Below are positions 36,689-44,738 of a stretch of DNA of 64,000 bases, one piece after another (positions within the stretch are counted from its first letter, which is position 1; each line of letters starts with the position of its first letter). The stretch comes from CAZDRX01 sp964508225 (GTDB taxonomy: Bacteria > Patescibacteriota > Gracilibacteria > Peribacterales > Peribacteraceae), in contig CAZDRX010000001.1 of assembly GCA_964508225.1 (NCBI GenBank), positions 1 through 64,000 on the forward strand. The letters are read 5' to 3'. The position numbers and the translations under genes are program-made. The notes beneath the pieces were generated by a model. It made no database searches and was not told where the DNA came from. It saw only the letters and a list, made by a program, of their open reading frames with translations.

Positions 36689-39061
36689 TCAGATGATACC
36701 GCAGTCACGCTGCTCTTCGCGATCGATTCCGGTGATCGGATTCAGTTCGAGTACCGTCTCGGCGAGAGGCAGCCGTTCCATGAGATCAGACGTGCTCGGC
36801 AGTACATTCACATCGAGTGACCGCATCTTCCAGAGTGCGCGCAGCTCCTCGAAGTACTTCTGATCTCCACGAAGCACTTCGATGAACGGCATCGCAGTCA
36901 CCGCGAAGCGCGTGTGCTTGAGGCGCTCGGAGAGGGCGTACATGAATGCGGTGAAGATCTCCTCTCCTCCGGCCAGGCGGAAGGCGTACTGGTCTTGCAC
37001 GACGTTGGCGATCTCCTCGGCGTCCATGCCGGCGAGAATGATGAGCTGCTCGCTCGGAGCGGACGGAAAGTAGTGACGCACACCGATCCGGCGGAGCGTG
37101 CACGGTAGCGAAAGATCAGCGACGAGGTCGGCCACCTGACTGGCAAGCCCTCCCTCGGTGTTGTGATCCTCCACGACGACGAGGTGCTGCGTCTCGAGTG
37201 CTGCCTTGATGACGGCGGAGGCATCGAGAGGACGGATGCAGGCAACGTTGAGGACACGCACCGTGCGGTTCTGCGACTTGAGGATCTCCGCGGCCTTCAC
37301 GGCTTCATGGAGCGCGGCTCCGTAGCTCAGGATGGTGGCCTCGTCACGGACAGTGTCCTCCCCTGCCACGACCGTGGCCTTGCCGTCGAAGACATAGTCC
37401 GGACCGTAGATCGGCTCCCCCTTCTCGGTGAGGAGCTGCGCATGATTGGAACGGCCGGAGAAGACGTACACGTTGGCCGACCCCTCGGCGATGATCTGCA
37501 TACCCTTCTCCGCCATGGCGGCAGCCTGATTGCTGTCTCCCGTCACCCACACCTGCGTGTGGTCGAGCGGGATATTCACATAGTTACGCTCCTGATGCGT
37601 CTCGCCATCTTCACCCACACTGAGTCCCGCATGCGTACAATCGTGCAGGACACCGAGCGGGATGTGACCGGTGTTCACGTCGATGAGGCGCGCATTCGCT
37701 CTCGCTTCATTCGTGCCGAACGCTGCGAATGTGTACGTGACGGGAAGGAGCCCCGCCTGACGCATACCTGCAGCCATCATGTACATGTTCGCTTCGGCCA
37801 CACCCACGTTGATCACGCGATCCGGAAACGCTTTCTCCACGACACCGAATCCTCCGGAGTCGGCAAGATCGGCGTGGAGCACCACGATCCGTGGATCACC
37901 GGCCATGAGAGCTTTGAGGTGCACGGCACCGAAATCCTTGCGTGCGGCACCCGGGTCCTTCGTGACGACGCGCTTGTAGCCTGTGGGGAGATTGAACGCT
38001 AGACGTGCGCTCCTGCGCTTGGCGCGTGCGGCCTCGTACGCATCGCGGTGTGCGCTGCGGAAAGGCATGTACGCCTTCGCGAGGTCCTCTAACGACGGGA
38101 GATTGAGCGCCGAGAGCGCCTTCTCAGCTTCGTCCTTACTGAGCGGGGCTCCGTGATAGTTCTTCTTTCCCGTATTCGAGCCTTCCTCCATGAGTGCCAC
38201 GCCGTCCCCCATCGTCGTGTAGTAGCAGACGAAGATCGGATGGCCTTTGCCTTTGAGGGAGTCCGCCTTGTCCATGGCCGCGCGTACCTGCGCGATGTCA
38301 TTGCCGTTCTGCACTTCGATCACCGACCAGCCGAGTGCGGCCGCCACTTCAGCGAAGTCGGTGGCCACAATCTTCGACGGAATGCCGGAGAGCTGTATGT
38401 CGTTCCAGTCCCCGTGCACGACGAGGTTATCGAGCCTCAGGTGCGAGGCGAGGCGGAATGCCTCCGCCACCTGTCCCTCCTGACTGTCGCCGTCGGCGAG
38501 CAACACATCCACCCAGCCATCGCGCTTCAGGAACTTGCGTCCGAACGCGACACCCATGGCATTGGAAGGCCCCTTGCCGAGCGGACCGGTCCCGAACGGG
38601 ATGTCGCCGATACCTGCCTCGATGTGGCCGGGGAGGCCTGCAGCCGTACGGAAGGTCTCCATGATGGCCTTGGGTGAGCTGAGCCTCTCGTCTCCGCCGT
38701 CGCGGCCGAGCATCCACTGCAACGCAAAACCGAGGAGGGAGAGGTGCCCCGCGCTCATGCGGTAGGGCTCGTCGTTCTTCGGATCCCTGCGACGCGAGAC
38801 TTCGTAGCTGAACGGGAACGCGGAGAGCAGCCCGCCCTGCTGAGCGGACCTGTGGAGGAGCGGCGCCTCGATGCTGAGGCGCATCATGATCTTGTGCGCG
38901 AGGTCGTAGGCCTTCAGGTCATCGGCGCTGAGTTTGGCGGCATCCTTGGGTCCGATCCAGATACGCTCACCTTTGCCCTGCACCGCAACGATGCGCTGAA
39001 GGGACATGGGGACTTCCTTCGTGTCTTTTCCGATGAGCGAAGCGGGGGTGGGGCGGGTCAT
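36689..39061 (-). CDS. tkt: Transketolase (long form)
   Basis: 790 residues, about 100 more than typical transketolase. ThDP-binding motif LLADGDSQEGQVAEA followed by HGDWNDIQLSG, substrate loops LPGHIEAG and TGPLGKGPSNAMG in the N-domain, the catalytic Glu in NVGVAEANMYMMAAGM, and GEDGETHQERNY in the pyrimidine domain are all recognisable. The phosphoketolase-specific motifs are not. Transketolase moves two-carbon units between pentose, hexose and triose phosphates. The extra length comes mostly from insertions near the N-terminus and the C-terminus. The -10 TGCTAAGCT (extended) ends 6 nt before the ATG. Substrate preference may differ from the classic enzyme. Confidence 0.85.
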   Translation of the reverse strand: MTRPTPASLIGKDTKEVPMSLQRIVAVQGKGERIWIGPKDAAKLSADDLKAYDLAHKIMMRLSIEAPLLHRSAQQGGLLSAFPFSYEVSRRRDPKNDEPYRMSAGHLSLLGFALQWMLGRDGGDERLSSPKAIMETFRTAAGLPGHIEAGIGDIPFGTGPLGKGPSNAMGVAFGRKFLKRDGWVDVLLADGDSQEGQVAEAFRLASHLRLDNLVVHGDWNDIQLSGIPSKIVATDFAEVAAALGWSVIEVQNGNDIAQVRAAMDKADSLKGKGHPIFVCYYTTMGDGVALMEEGSNTGKKNYHGAPLSKDEAEKALSALNLPSLEDLAKAYMPFRSAHRDAYEAARAKRRSARLAFNLPTGYKRVVTKDPGAARKDFGAVHLKALMAGDPRIVVLHADLADSGGFGVVEKAFPDRVINVGVAEANMYMMAAGMRQAGLLPVTYTFAAFGTNEARANARLIDVNTGHIPLGVLHDCTHAGLSVGEDGETHQERNYVNIPLDHTQVWVTGDSNQAAAMAEKGMQIIAEGSANVYVFSGRSNHAQLLTEKGEPIYGPDYVFDGKATVVAGEDTVRDEATILSYGAALHEAVKAAEILKSQNRTVRVLNVACIRPLDASAVIKAALETQHLVVVEDHNTEGGLASQVADLVADLSLPCTLRRIGVRHYFPSAPSEQLIILAGMDAEEIANVVQDQYAFRLAGGEEIFTAFMYALSERLKHTRFAVTAMPFIEVLRGDQKYFEELRALWKMRSLDVNVLPSTSDLMERLPLAETVLELNPITGIDREEQRDCGII

Positions 39062-39123
39062 GGGGAGAGCTTAGCAAAGAAACGCACGGACGTAAGTGCG
39101 CATGGAATCATTATAACCTCAGT

Positions 39124-39384
39124 CTATTTGTGGTGATGCTTCTTCTTGTGCTCGCTGTCGACACGCATGGTGTCGACCATCGAGAGCACCCAATCCAGCA
39201 TGTAGTCGATGGCTCCGATGGGCTTCAGGATCACCGCCTCCACGTCCTTGCTCACCTGATCCATCCGGTCTGCAATACGGCGCAGCGACACCGAGACAAA
39301 GATGAGGTGGTAGAGCAGGATCACGAGCATCGCGACCGCGAGGATCGAGAGGATCGTGAGGATGTCGTTCAAATTGAGCTGCAT
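39124..39384 (-). CDS. Small membrane protein with His-rich tail
   Basis: 86 residues: one N-terminal membrane helix (ILTILSILAVAMLVILLYHLIFV), then a cytosolic helix (LRRIADRMDQVSKDVEAVI), a short hydrophobic segment (IGAIDYMLDWVLSMVD) and a C-terminal KKKHHHK tail. Family not recognised, though the layout resembles DUF948-type small membrane proteins. TATCTT ends 8 nt before the ATG. The histidine cluster could bind metal, or simply be basic. It is divergent from yidD. Confidence 0.6.
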   Translation of the reverse strand: MQLNLNDILTILSILAVAMLVILLYHLIFVSVSLRRIADRMDQVSKDVEAVILKPIGAIDYMLDWVLSMVDTMRVDSEHKKKHHHK

Positions 39385-39423
39385 CGTTTCGTAAGATAAA
39401 GGTATTATCGAGAATCCTAACGC

Positions 39424-39726
39424 ATGGACTCCCCTCTCTGCAAAGCACTGGCTACTGTTTCCAGACTCCCTGCAACGCTATCCGTGGCGTTCGTCCGCAT
39501 ATACCAGAGGATTCTCTCACCCGATCACGGGTGGCTGCGTCACCTGTATCCGTACGGGTTTTGCCGTCATGAGCCCACCTGTTCCGTGTATGCGATCGAG
39601 ACACTGAAAACTGAACCGTATCCGAAGGCGGTGTGGCATATTCTACGGCGCGTGCTTTCCTGTCACCCGTGGAACAAAACAAGTGATGAAAGGCTTGCGA
39701 AAGCCGTCCGCAGGGCGCTCGGGTAA
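39424..39726 (+). CDS. yidD: Membrane protein insertion efficiency factor YidD
   Basis: 100 residues. The family block FVRIYQRILSPDHG, the conserved cysteine segment CRHEPTCSVYAIETLK and the C-terminal HPWN are present. YidD is a small membrane-associated protein that improves YidC-dependent insertion. In most bacteria it sits between rnpA and yidC; here neither is in the window, so it is displaced. The usual H-P-W/C-xx-GGxDPVP ending is truncated after HPWN and replaced by a basic helix. TATTAT lies 15 nt upstream of the ATG. Confidence 0.88.
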   Translation: MDSPLCKALATVSRLPATLSVAFVRIYQRILSPDHGWLRHLYPYGFCRHEPTCSVYAIETLKTEPYPKAVWHILRRVLSCHPWNKTSDERLAKAVRRALG

Positions 39727-39782
39727 CTCTTCTCAGAGAGGTTTCGCTTCAGTACAATACCAACGCTCTTTCGAAGGTTTTT

Positions 39783-39857
39783 GCGGGTGTCGTATAATGG
39801 CTATTACCTCAGGTTTCCAACCTGATGAAGCGGGTTCGATTCCCGCCACCCGCTCCA
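39783..39857 (+). tRNA. tRNA-Gly (anticodon UCC)
   Basis: Acceptor GCGGGTG/CACCCGC, D-arm GTATAATGGCTATTAC, anticodon loop TTTCCAA (TCC), T-loop TTCGATT, discriminator T, encoded CCA. The AT-rich region starts directly after its 3' end, suggesting it was an integration target. Confidence 0.95.
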
Positions 39858-40105
39858 AATGATAGAAGCCTCTTCAAGGGAACACGTTATGCCAGTCTGG
39901 TACTGGCTTTTTAACGGTTCGAACGCACCTTTTTCAATGCCAAGCCTCTCTTTAGTCTTTTGGATGGCAGCAGGGATGAGATTTGGCTTGTAGCCAAGCG
40001 ATTTCCCAAGCATTTTCCATTCCGAACCGAGAATGCGGACAATCTCACGGCGTTGATCGGTTGTGCCATTTTCAAAGAGACTTCGAGCATGAAGGAAGTA
40101 AGCCA
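39858..40105 (-). pseudogene. Serine site-specific recombinase remnant (C-terminal end)
   Basis: On the minus strand a ~80-codon fragment reads AYFLHARSLFENGTTDQRREIVRILGSEWKM and then a Lys-rich tail. This is the pattern of the extreme C-terminus of CPR-type serine recombinases (..FxxGTxEEKRxILxxLGSN..). The catalytic N-domain and recombinase domain are gone. The frame runs on through the tRNA-Gly without a stop until 39804. Position right at the tRNA 3' end is typical for an integrase gene, so it marks a decayed integrated element. Confidence 0.55.
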
Positions 40106-40189
40106 AGGGATATGCGTTTGAGTACGATGGAGAAAATAGCAAAGGGGTTTAATATTGAATTACCAGCTTTGTTTATGACGAACGACTGA
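40106..40189 (+). pseudogene. XRE-type HTH regulator remnant (C-terminal end)
   Basis: On the plus strand ~25 codons read MRLSTMEKIAKGFNIELPALFMTND then stop. This is the last helix of a Cro/CI-type HTH domain (..PSLxTLEKIAKALNIxLxELF..). The sequence immediately before it belongs to the recombinase remnant on the other strand, so a deletion junction lies near 40105. The last 17 nt overlap the end of the next gene. Confidence 0.5.
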
Positions 40190-41165
40190 TTTTCCTAAAA
40201 AAATTTAGTATTTTTTGTGCAAATGCCTGTCGCTTCAATTTTCGTTCTACCTTTTTTACCTGCTTGTCGAATTTGGTTTGTTGCTGATGCAAGTAATCAC
40301 ATATAGCAAGACAAATCCTGTGACGCTTAAAAACATTCTCTAATTGTTTTGAAGCCAATTTCTCGCTCGAATAAAACTCTGAATATGCTGAACCAACTGT
40401 CCGCCAATTTACTTCATGAATCTCGTCAGGAAAAACTTTTTTGAAGCCAGTAATGTTCAAATAATTTCCGACAGCCGCATATTTATAACTAAGCGGCAGA
40501 GTTATTTCCAAAGTTTTTGAGATAGGGCTTCCGCCATAAAAGGAATTTTTAGAGTGGAAGTCGTAATGACAGACAGGATTATCAGAGGTGAGAAATCGCC
40601 ATTCTTCGGAAGACGATTCTAATATTTGCCAATCGGCAAACTGATAACGATTAAGTTCTATGGCTGTAAGTACATTAATGACGAACATATCATTGTTTGC
40701 AATGGAGTCTTTTATTTCTTTAGATTGTTTAGGAGCAATCCCATGAGCTTTTTCCATACTTGAGACCATCTGCAATACTCTTTGTTCAAAGCCCTCAATA
40801 TTTGCCTTTTGAGCCTGCGTTCTTGCTTCTGAAATAGAAACAAAAATGCTTAGCACCCATTTTTCTTTAGCAGAAAGAGGATCTTTGTTTCCTAAATTTA
40901 TTCTTTTCATCAAAAGGCCAAATTCCGTCTCAAATTTCTGCAAGATATTTTCTAAAACGTTCACGGGCAAATCACCACCTTCATAAAAATCAAGCTGCCA
41001 ACACAGTTGCTTGGAAGTTTTTTCATCAGGCACAACTTTGTCAGCAGCTTCAAAGTAATCATATTTTTTCGGATACACCCATAGAGCTTTGTTTTTATGG
41101 GAAGCGTCAGAGAAATTGCGAAGATATGCCTGATTTACAAAGTGCTGTTTTCTAACTTGTTGCAT
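40173..41165 (-). CDS. DUF4238 family protein
   Basis: 330 residues. The N-terminus RKQHFVNQAYLRNFSD followed by LWVYPKK matches DUF4238 (HFVPQ-x-YL-x-xF), a family of unknown function scattered in mobile and accessory regions. The middle is helical. The region FLTSDNPVCHYDF resembles the conserved SDNPV motif of the family. The C-terminus is a basic helix (KFDKQVKKVERKLKRQAF). Codons are AT-rich, clearly unlike the flanking core genes, indicating recent acquisition. No nuclease or toxin motif is visible. Confidence 0.72.
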   Translation of the reverse strand: MQQVRKQHFVNQAYLRNFSDASHKNKALWVYPKKYDYFEAADKVVPDEKTSKQLCWQLDFYEGGDLPVNVLENILQKFETEFGLLMKRINLGNKDPLSAKEKWVLSIFVSISEARTQAQKANIEGFEQRVLQMVSSMEKAHGIAPKQSKEIKDSIANNDMFVINVLTAIELNRYQFADWQILESSSEEWRFLTSDNPVCHYDFHSKNSFYGGSPISKTLEITLPLSYKYAAVGNYLNITGFKKVFPDEIHEVNWRTVGSAYSEFYSSEKLASKQLENVFKRHRICLAICDYLHQQQTKFDKQVKKVERKLKRQAFAQKILNFFRKISRSS

Positions 41166-41201
41166 TTTGTCGCAGGAAAATGTTAGTAGAACGCTCTGAA
41201 A

Positions 41202-42005
41202 TTAGTTAGACGATGAACTGCTAAGAGAAGATCTAGCTCTCGTAGCCTCAACCTGTATTGGCTTATCTGTGTGCAAACGTACATCATTGCCATACAAATA
41301 CTCTGCTATTGATAGACCAAATGTTGCAGCAGTAAAGGCTGTGGTAAACAAAAGTAACCACTTAGACCACACGTAATTCTGATGTTCTGAATGCTTATAA
41401 AACTCCTCACGAATTTGAGCTATTGAGTGAGAAGCCGCTTCGATAGAAATTTCCCTAAGTCCCTTCATTTCTCGTTCTAAATCGTCATATTTTCTAGGAA
41501 TCGAAAGAGAAATGTTATCCAGTTCGGCAATTTTTATTATGCGATGATACTCAGCAATTAGCTCCCTCATTCTTTTCAAGACATCATTATAATTTTTAGA
41601 GTCCCAAAAAAGCTTTGTCGATTGCTCTGTTATTTTCATCAATATTTCTTCTGAAATTTTTCGAGACTTCGCTTTAAAACTTTGAATATAGACCAACAAT
41701 AGCCTTCGCCAGATTGTTCGCAACTCTTCAGAATTTAGCTTGAAGTAGCCGTCTAAGCCCTCTCTCTCTACAGGCGTTAAGTCAGTATTTTTCTCATAAA
41801 AACTGCGTATCTCCAATTCCATTTTCTTCACTTTCTCTCCAAGCTCTTCCAACGACTCAAGCGTCATCGGAAAAGCTTCTTCTTGAATGTCTCTTTCTTT
41901 CAACATTCTCCTGATATCTGGAGCAATTTTGCTGAATCTGGCACTCTGGTTTGAGTATTTTCCTATGCCATCTTCAAACCATTTCCACTGAATAGAGCTA
42001 AACAT
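41202..42005 (-). CDS. Helical protein with C-terminal membrane anchor, unknown family
   Basis: 267 residues from ATG 42005. Almost entirely helical, with charged coiled-coil stretches (LESLEELGEKVKKMELEIRS, YDDLEREMKGLREISIEA), then one membrane helix near residues 215-240 (WLLLFTTAFTAATFGLSIAEYL) and a Ser-rich end. The start is chosen because TGCTACGAT (extended -10) ends exactly 6 nt before this ATG, while the ATG two codons upstream abuts the box. AT-rich like the rest of the island. A cytosolic sensor attached to a membrane helix is a shape seen in some defence effectors, but there is no catalytic motif to support that here. Confidence 0.58.
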   Translation of the reverse strand: MFSSIQWKWFEDGIGKYSNQSARFSKIAPDIRRMLKERDIQEEAFPMTLESLEELGEKVKKMELEIRSFYEKNTDLTPVEREGLDGYFKLNSEELRTIWRRLLLVYIQSFKAKSRKISEEILMKITEQSTKLFWDSKNYNDVLKRMRELIAEYHRIIKIAELDNISLSIPRKYDDLEREMKGLREISIEAASHSIAQIREEFYKHSEHQNYVWSKWLLLFTTAFTAATFGLSIAEYLYGNDVRLHTDKPIQVEATRARSSLSSSSSN

Positions 42006-42081
42006 GTGCATATCGTAGCATTCGAAGCCCTATAGAACTTCAATTGTTGACCTCGTTTCTAGAGGAGTATGATTTAGCTCA

Positions 42082-42438
42082 ATGTATAAGTCCTTTTTAA
42101 TTGGCGCACTTCTCTTAGGATTACCTATAACTGCAATTGGGCATCCGGGGAATACCGCAGCAGACGGCTGCCATTATTGCCGAACTAACTGTGACAAATG
42201 GGGAGAGGTATGGAATGAAAGGCATTGCCATAACCCAAAGCCCATCACAACTACACCAAAAGCGACGCCTAAAAATACAGCCATTCCAAAAATCGACGAG
42301 TGCAGCATAAATGGTCTGCTAAAAGTTTATAAAGACCGCAAAGCTAAGGGTGAAAATATGGGGAGTCTTAGCTCTAAGTCATGGTGGAAGAAGTGCCCCG
42401 AAAATGTAAGAAAGGAAGTTTTCAAAAAAATTAAATGA
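42082..42438 (+). CDS. Secreted YHYH-like small protein with WWxxCP module
   Basis: 118 residues with a signal peptide (LIGALLLGLPITAIG). The segment HPGNTAADGCHYCRTNCDKWG with RHCHN is a Cys/His-rich motif similar to the HxGGTD..GCHxCRTNC..YHCH modules of secreted proteins that often accompany nucleases. After a Thr/Pro linker, a ~45-residue C-terminal module (CSINGLLK...WWKKCPENVRKEVF) aligns without gaps to a segment in the thioredoxin-like protein at 47221-47952. TATGAT ends 8 nt before the ATG. The stop overlaps the next gene (ATGA). Confidence 0.65.
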   Translation: MYKSFLIGALLLGLPITAIGHPGNTAADGCHYCRTNCDKWGEVWNERHCHNPKPITTTPKATPKNTAIPKIDECSINGLLKVYKDRKAKGENMGSLSSKSWWKKCPENVRKEVFKKIK

Positions 42439-42653
42439 AATACTTGGCATTTCTTTTCATTGTTATAGCTCTAGCGGGTTGCTCTGCCTCTGCGGAGATG
42501 TGCGAGGACTATTATTCGAAGGGATATGAGGAGGGCAAAGATGATGGCTATGAGACTGGATACGAGGAAGGGCATCAAGAAGGCTATGATGAAGGTTATG
42601 GAATCGTTGAAGAAATTTGTGAAGGAGATGCTACTTGCGACGACTATTATTGA
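42435..42653 (+). CDS. Small lipoprotein with GY-x-x-G repeats
   Basis: 72 residues. A lipoprotein signal with lipobox LAGC at about residue 15-18. The mature part is dominated by a four-residue periodic pattern, GYEEGKDDGYETGYEEGHQE and on, followed by a short end with two cysteines (EEICEGDATC). The GYxxG pattern is like Yae1-type and other acidic repeat proteins. The lipid anchor plus acidic repeats suggests a surface or periplasmic cation-binding role (inference). Translationally coupled to the preceding gene. Confidence 0.6.
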   Translation: MKYLAFLFIVIALAGCSASAEMCEDYYSKGYEEGKDDGYETGYEEGHQEGYDEGYGIVEEICEGDATCDDYY

Positions 42654-42697
42654 TCATTACTCAGAACGTTTTTTAAATCTATCTTTTGAAATAGTAA

Positions 42698-43111
42698 TCA
42701 ATTGCACGAGTCCTCTAGCTCTCCCTGCAAGGATGAAACCATAGTATCAATGTATTTTTGACACTCTTGGTCACCATTGCAGCGTATTCTAAATAGCTGA
42801 AAGCTCTTCTTCCTCTTTTCCCAATGAACAGAAGCTTTAGAGCAAAGTTCAGGAACAAATTCATAAAAATAGTTTGTTGTTTCTTCTACCGCCAAGTTGA
42901 CTTCTAGAGTCAAAATATCTTGTTTTAGCAATTCAATATTTTCAGCTAGATCTTCGACTTCATTATTACTTTCAAGATTCAGGACTCGACTTTCCAAAGC
43001 GGCAAGCTTTTCCTCTGACTTTGCCAAATTAGCCGAAGCTTCACTACTGCTACAGGCACTAAATAGGACTAAACAGGTTATTAATGACGCCTTCAGAAAG
43101 ATATTTTTCAT
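42698..43111 (-). CDS. Lipoprotein with coiled coil
   Basis: 137 residues. Lipobox FSAC follows MKNIFLKASLITCLVLFSAC, then a Ser/Ala linker and a coiled coil (LAKSEEKLAALESRVLNLES and onward, ~60 residues), ending in a domain with three more cysteines (PELCSKASVHWEKR, IRCNGDQECQKYI). Family not recognised. TATTCT ends 8 nt before the ATG, following the same promoter rule as core genes. It is the last AT-rich gene of the island. Confidence 0.6.
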   Translation of the reverse strand: MKNIFLKASLITCLVLFSACSSSEASANLAKSEEKLAALESRVLNLESNNEVEDLAENIELLKQDILTLEVNLAVEETTNYFYEFVPELCSKASVHWEKRKKSFQLFRIRCNGDQECQKYIDTMVSSLQGELEDSCN

Positions 43112-43218
43112 ATATTTACAGAATACTCCATTGCCCCCTTGGTGGGTATAACCCTAATCGCAGTTCGAACTCATTCTGTGATAAGCTCCCATAAGGAGCT
43201 CCACTCATCACACCTGCA

Positions 43219-44646
43219 TCACATCGCATGACTCTGCGAAGCGGCTCCGGAAGGAACCGTCATCTTCTTCTGTTTGATGATGAGGAAACCGAGGAGAGTG
43301 GCGACCGCGATGAAGGCAACGGCGACGAGGAACGCCATGTTGTACCCGTACACGATGGATTCCATCTGACCCATCGCGGCATTGCGGGATGTGATGAACG
43401 CGGCAGTGCTGGAGAGAATCGCAAGACCGAGTGCTCCTCCCATCTGTTGCGACGTGTTGATGAGACCGGAGGCGAGACCTGCCTCGTCTTCGCCCACGCC
43501 CGAGGTGGCGGCCACCATGAGCGGCATGAAGGTCATCGCCATGCCGATCGGCATGATGAGCACATTCGGGAGAACGTCGATCCAGTAATTGCCGTCTACG
43601 GGGAGACGGATGAGCCATGCCACTCCGAGAGCCACGAGGAACGGTCCGGCCACGAGGAACGGCTTGAACCCGAAGCGCGTCACACCTCTGGCCATGCGCT
43701 GGGAGAGTGTGCCGAGGATGATCGGGAACGGCAGGAAGCTGAGCCCCGTCATGACGGGCGAGTAGTGGAGCACGCTCTGGATGTAGAGCGAGATGAGGAA
43801 GAACATGCCGAATGCACCCGCCGTGATGGGCGCCGCCATGAGGTTGGCACCCGTGACATTGCGCGAGCGGAAGATGGAGAGCGGAACGAGCGGATGCCTG
43901 CTCACGGCTTCATTCCAGACGAATGCTGCAAGGAGGAGGATCGCAAGTGCGCCAAGGCCGAGAGTAAGCGGGCTCGTCCAGCCCCACTTGGGGGCTTCGC
44001 TGACGGCGTAGACGAACAGGATGAGACCGCTCGTGACGAGGGCAGCTCCGGGCAAGTCGAGGTCGTGGTGCTCGTTCTCCTGCTTCTCGTGCGGAAGCAG
44101 ACGTGCGATGGCAATGGTGATGAGGATGCCGATCGGCACGTTCACGAAGAAGTTCCATCGCCAGCTGAGAAACTGCGTGAGGATGCCTCCGAGGAGAAGC
44201 CCGACGGCGGCGCCTCCGGTGGAGACCGTCGTCCAGTGACCGAGAGCGCGATTACGCTCCTTGCCTTCCGCGAACGTGATGAGGACGACGGAGAGGGCAG
44301 CAGGCGACATCAGTGCAGCGGCGATCCCCTGCGCCGCACGGAGCACGATGAGCATCGTGGGTGAGACAGCGAGGCCGATGAGGAGCGAGAGCACGGTAAA
44401 CGCGGAGAGCCCCACGAGGAGAACCCTGCGGTGTCCGAAGATATCCGCAGCACGGCCTCCGAGGAGGAGGAATCCGCCGAATGTGAGCGCGTACGCCGTC
44501 ACGACCCACTGGAGCGCATGCACATCGAAGTGCAGCGAAGTACCGATCGCCGGGAGCGCGACGTTCGTGATGCACACGTCGAGCACCACCATGAACTGCG
44601 CGACAGCGACGAGGCAAAAGAGTGACCAGGGGGATTGGACTTTCAC
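43219..44646 (-). CDS. DHA2-type (14-TM) MFS drug:H+ antiporter
   Basis: 475 residues, about 14 hydrophobic helices. Family motifs: VAQFMVVLDVCITNVALPAI (helix 1, the D/E residue in motif D1), GGRAADIFGHRRVLLVGL (motif A), LRAAQGIAAALMSPAAL (motif B/C region) and STGGAAVGLLLGGIL (motif C). DHA2 members export drugs, dyes or lipids using the proton gradient. The annotated start is a GTG at 44646. A good promoter (TTGACT-17-TACCAT) lies ~26 nt further upstream and the frame is open from an ATC right after a TAG, so the true start is slightly uncertain. Confidence 0.9.
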   Translation of the reverse strand: MKVQSPWSLFCLVAVAQFMVVLDVCITNVALPAIGTSLHFDVHALQWVVTAYALTFGGFLLLGGRAADIFGHRRVLLVGLSAFTVLSLLIGLAVSPTMLIVLRAAQGIAAALMSPAALSVVLITFAEGKERNRALGHWTTVSTGGAAVGLLLGGILTQFLSWRWNFFVNVPIGILITIAIARLLPHEKQENEHHDLDLPGAALVTSGLILFVYAVSEAPKWGWTSPLTLGLGALAILLLAAFVWNEAVSRHPLVPLSIFRSRNVTGANLMAAPITAGAFGMFFLISLYIQSVLHYSPVMTGLSFLPFPIILGTLSQRMARGVTRFGFKPFLVAGPFLVALGVAWLIRLPVDGNYWIDVLPNVLIMPIGMAMTFMPLMVAATSGVGEDEAGLASGLINTSQQMGGALGLAILSSTAAFITSRNAAMGQMESIVYGYNMAFLVAVAFIAVATLLGFLIIKQKKMTVPSGAASQSHAM

Positions 44647-44738
44647 ATACGGCGGGGTAATGGTTGAGATCTAAACAATGGTAGGCACCGGGAAATACAA
44701 AGTCAACGGTCAGGACAGAGGGAGGAACGGGGAAAGCT

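Noticed and set aside
36689..39061. The 790-residue transketolase as a phosphoketolase, based on length
   Set aside because: Phosphoketolase signature blocks are missing, while transketolase motifs (TGPLGKG, GEDGETHQ, GVAEANM) are present in order.
39804..39857. Continuation of the recombinase-remnant frame through tRNA-Gly
   Set aside because: The last codons are the complement of the intact tRNA gene and are not conserved coding sequence; treated as read-through of a relic.
41202..42005. Island helical/transmembrane protein plus DUF4238 gene as a two-gene antiphage system
   Set aside because: Neither protein shows a catalytic or nucleic-acid-binding motif, they are separately placed with different promoters, and adjacency on an island is not enough evidence.
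43185..43203. AGCTCC-CATAA-GGAGCT hairpin as terminator of the MFS gene or as the right attachment site of the island
   Set aside because: It lacks a T tract and shows no similarity to the tRNA-Gly 3' end; the island's right boundary stays undefined.
44640..44690. ATC as a non-canonical start of the MFS gene (7 nt after TACCAT and right after a TAG)
   Set aside because: A GTG 24 nt downstream gives a normal DHA2 N-terminus and requires only a ~26-nt leader; the geometry alone is not enough to propose an AUC start.
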